The notes under the pieces are model-generated. The model did not search any database, had not been told where the DNA came from, and was given only the letters and a program-made list of their open reading frames with translations. The position numbers were made by a program, and so were the translations under genes. 23,834 nucleotides of DNA from an uncultured Oscillospiraceae bacterium (GTDB taxonomy: Bacteria > Bacillota > Clostridia > Oscillospirales > Oscillospiraceae), in assembly GCA_934590505.1 (NCBI GenBank), contig CAKTPC010000019.1:1-23834 (forward strand), read 5' to 3'. Below, one piece after another: positions 22,849 through 23,834 of the stretch. Positions within the stretch are counted from its first letter, which is position 1. The number at the start of each line of letters is the position of its first letter.

Positions 22849-22864
22849 AATTCCATATTATTAT
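22836..22864 (+). promoter_or_regulatory. Candidate promoter of the LysR-type regulator gene
   Basis: TTGCAA (22836-22841), a 17-bp spacer and TATTAT (22859-22864) lie 53 bp before the ATG at 22918. Confidence 0.5.
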
Positions 22865-22917
22865 ATGTGCAATCAGTTTTCTTCATAGATACCGCATAAG
22901 GACAGTGAATCACAGAA

Positions 22918-23811
22918 ATGGACAGCAAAAAAGTAACCGCACTTCTTACCGCGATAGACCGCGGCAGTCTCACCGCCGCCGCTGCGGAGCTTGGCTACAC
23001 CCAGTCCGGGCTCACGCACATGATGAACTCTCTCGAGGATGAGCTCGGCGTATCGCTGCTGATACGCAGCAAGGGCGGAGTGCGGCTCTCCCCCACCGGG
23101 CAGGAACTGCTGCTGAAGCTAAAGGGCTTTGCCGACGCTGCGGCGGCGCTCGAACGCGAGGCGGACCAGCTTCGGCTCAAGACCGGCTCGACCCTGCGGC
23201 TCGGTTCGTTTTCGAGCATCGCGCGCCACTGGATCCCGGATATTCTCTCCGCGTTCAGGCTGCTCTGCCCGGACACGCAGGTCTCTCTCACGGTCAACGA
23301 CATGAACGAGATGGCCACGGCAGTGCGGAACGAGGAGCTTGACTGCGCAATGGTGAGCTATCAGCCTGAGCTGTGCCAGGGGCTTACATGGATACCGCTG
23401 ATGGAGGACGAGCTTGTCGCCATCCTGCCAGCCGACTGCGATTTTGACGGAGAAGCGTACCCGGTAGAGCTCTTCGAGGGGACAGACTTTCTCATGCCCT
23501 CCCTTGGCTTTGAGCTGGATATACTGCCGATCTTCACGGCAAACGGAATGAAGGTCGCGCCGAACATACTGCGCACGAATCTTGATGACGCGTCCATTGC
23601 GTCGATGGTCGAACACGGGCTTGGCGTGAGCGTCCTGTCAAGACTCGTGACGAAGGACATGCAGTTCAATATCAAGACCCTTCCGCTTGAGCCGCGCTGT
23701 AACCGCTCGCTCGGTATACTCATAAATGAGCGCAGCACGAACGACCGCAGCATCCGCCGTCTCGTCTCATGCAGCAAGGAGCTTGCGGAGAAAAAATACG
23801 GAACGCAATAA
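22918..23811 (+). CDS. LysR-family transcriptional regulator
   Basis: This is a 297-residue full-length LysR-type regulator. The N-terminal winged helix-turn-helix is clear (about residues 1-60, with SLTAAAAELGYTQSGLTHMM as the HTH and LIRSKGGVRLSPTGQELL after it). A linker helix and a two-lobed effector domain (about 90-285, from RLGSFSSIARHWIPDIL) follow. The effector is unknown. It is divergent from the hyp-mbh operon across a 595-bp regulatory region, the classical position of a LysR regulator relative to its target, so control of the hydrogenase operon is a reasonable inference. The ATG has AAGGAC 14 bp upstream, slightly far. Confidence 0.93.
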   Translation: MDSKKVTALLTAIDRGSLTAAAAELGYTQSGLTHMMNSLEDELGVSLLIRSKGGVRLSPTGQELLLKLKGFADAAAALEREADQLRLKTGSTLRLGSFSSIARHWIPDILSAFRLLCPDTQVSLTVNDMNEMATAVRNEELDCAMVSYQPELCQGLTWIPLMEDELVAILPADCDFDGEAYPVELFEGTDFLMPSLGFELDILPIFTANGMKVAPNILRTNLDDASIASMVEHGLGVSVLSRLVTKDMQFNIKTLPLEPRCNRSLGILINERSTNDRSIRRLVSCSKELAEKKYGTQ

Positions 23812-23834
23812 TAAGCATAGGCGCGCCGCAGCGA

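Noticed and set aside
22323..22917. CRISPR array or tandem repeat suggested by recurring TTCCGG and TTGCAA
   Set aside because: The copies are only six bases long with irregular spacing, better explained by hairpins, promoters and a LysR-type binding site.

Overview
The window looks like chromosome of an anaerobic, moderately GC-rich Firmicute, most likely a clostridial gut bacterium of the Oscillospirales type. That placement is inferred from gene families (NrdR, a DUF421-DUF4363 pair, DUF975, a SEDS protein, split transketolase, [NiFe] hydrogenase), strong AAGGAGG-type ribosome binding sites and classical TTGACA/TATAAT promoters. I saw no rRNA, CRISPR array, prophage or complete insertion sequence.

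Left part (1-9050): housekeeping and small accessory genes. A NagB-like sugar-phosphate isomerase is cut by the left edge; its proposed catalytic aspartate and phosphate loop are changed. Then come the DUF421-DUF4363 membrane pair, nrdR, a tRNA-Leu(CAG) gene with its own promoter and terminator, a DUF975 membrane protein, and a rodA/ftsW-type gene. Between rodA and tsaE lies a 0.38-kb non-coding element with 27-bp terminal inverted repeats flanked by TA, which looks like a MITE. It is followed by tsaE-tsaB-upp. A bidirectional terminator then separates these from a convergent two-gene transketolase.

Right part (9249-22322): one long, tightly packed minus-strand operon of 18 genes. In transcription order it reads hypF-hypC-hypD-hypE-mbhK-mbhL-hypA-mbhA-B-C-D-E-F-G-H-M-J-N. 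It encodes a group 4, Mbh-type membrane-bound [NiFe] hydrogenase: an H2-evolving module (large and small subunits, NuoC-like and ferredoxin subunits, NuoH-like anchor) joined to an Mrp-type cation/proton antiporter module. Five of the six core maturation factors are interleaved. By analogy with the archaeal enzyme, it should oxidise reduced ferredoxin, evolve H2 and drive H+/Na+ translocation. Notable points are a ferredoxin subunit with four [4Fe-4S] motifs instead of two, an apparent MbhH-MbhI fusion, a large subunit that ends exactly at the Ni-binding motif, and no hypB or maturation protease in the window.

Between hypF and a divergent LysR-type regulator gene (22918-23811) is a 595-bp region. 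On the minus strand it carries a strong promoter, a highly structured stretch of about 170 nt and an intrinsic terminator, then a second promoter just before hypF. A T-N11-A dyad sits at about -68 of the distal promoter with a TTGCAA half-site at its -35, as expected for LysR-type activation. This is the best candidate for an undescribed regulatory system: a LysR-controlled leader RNA or small RNA in front of the hydrogenase operon.
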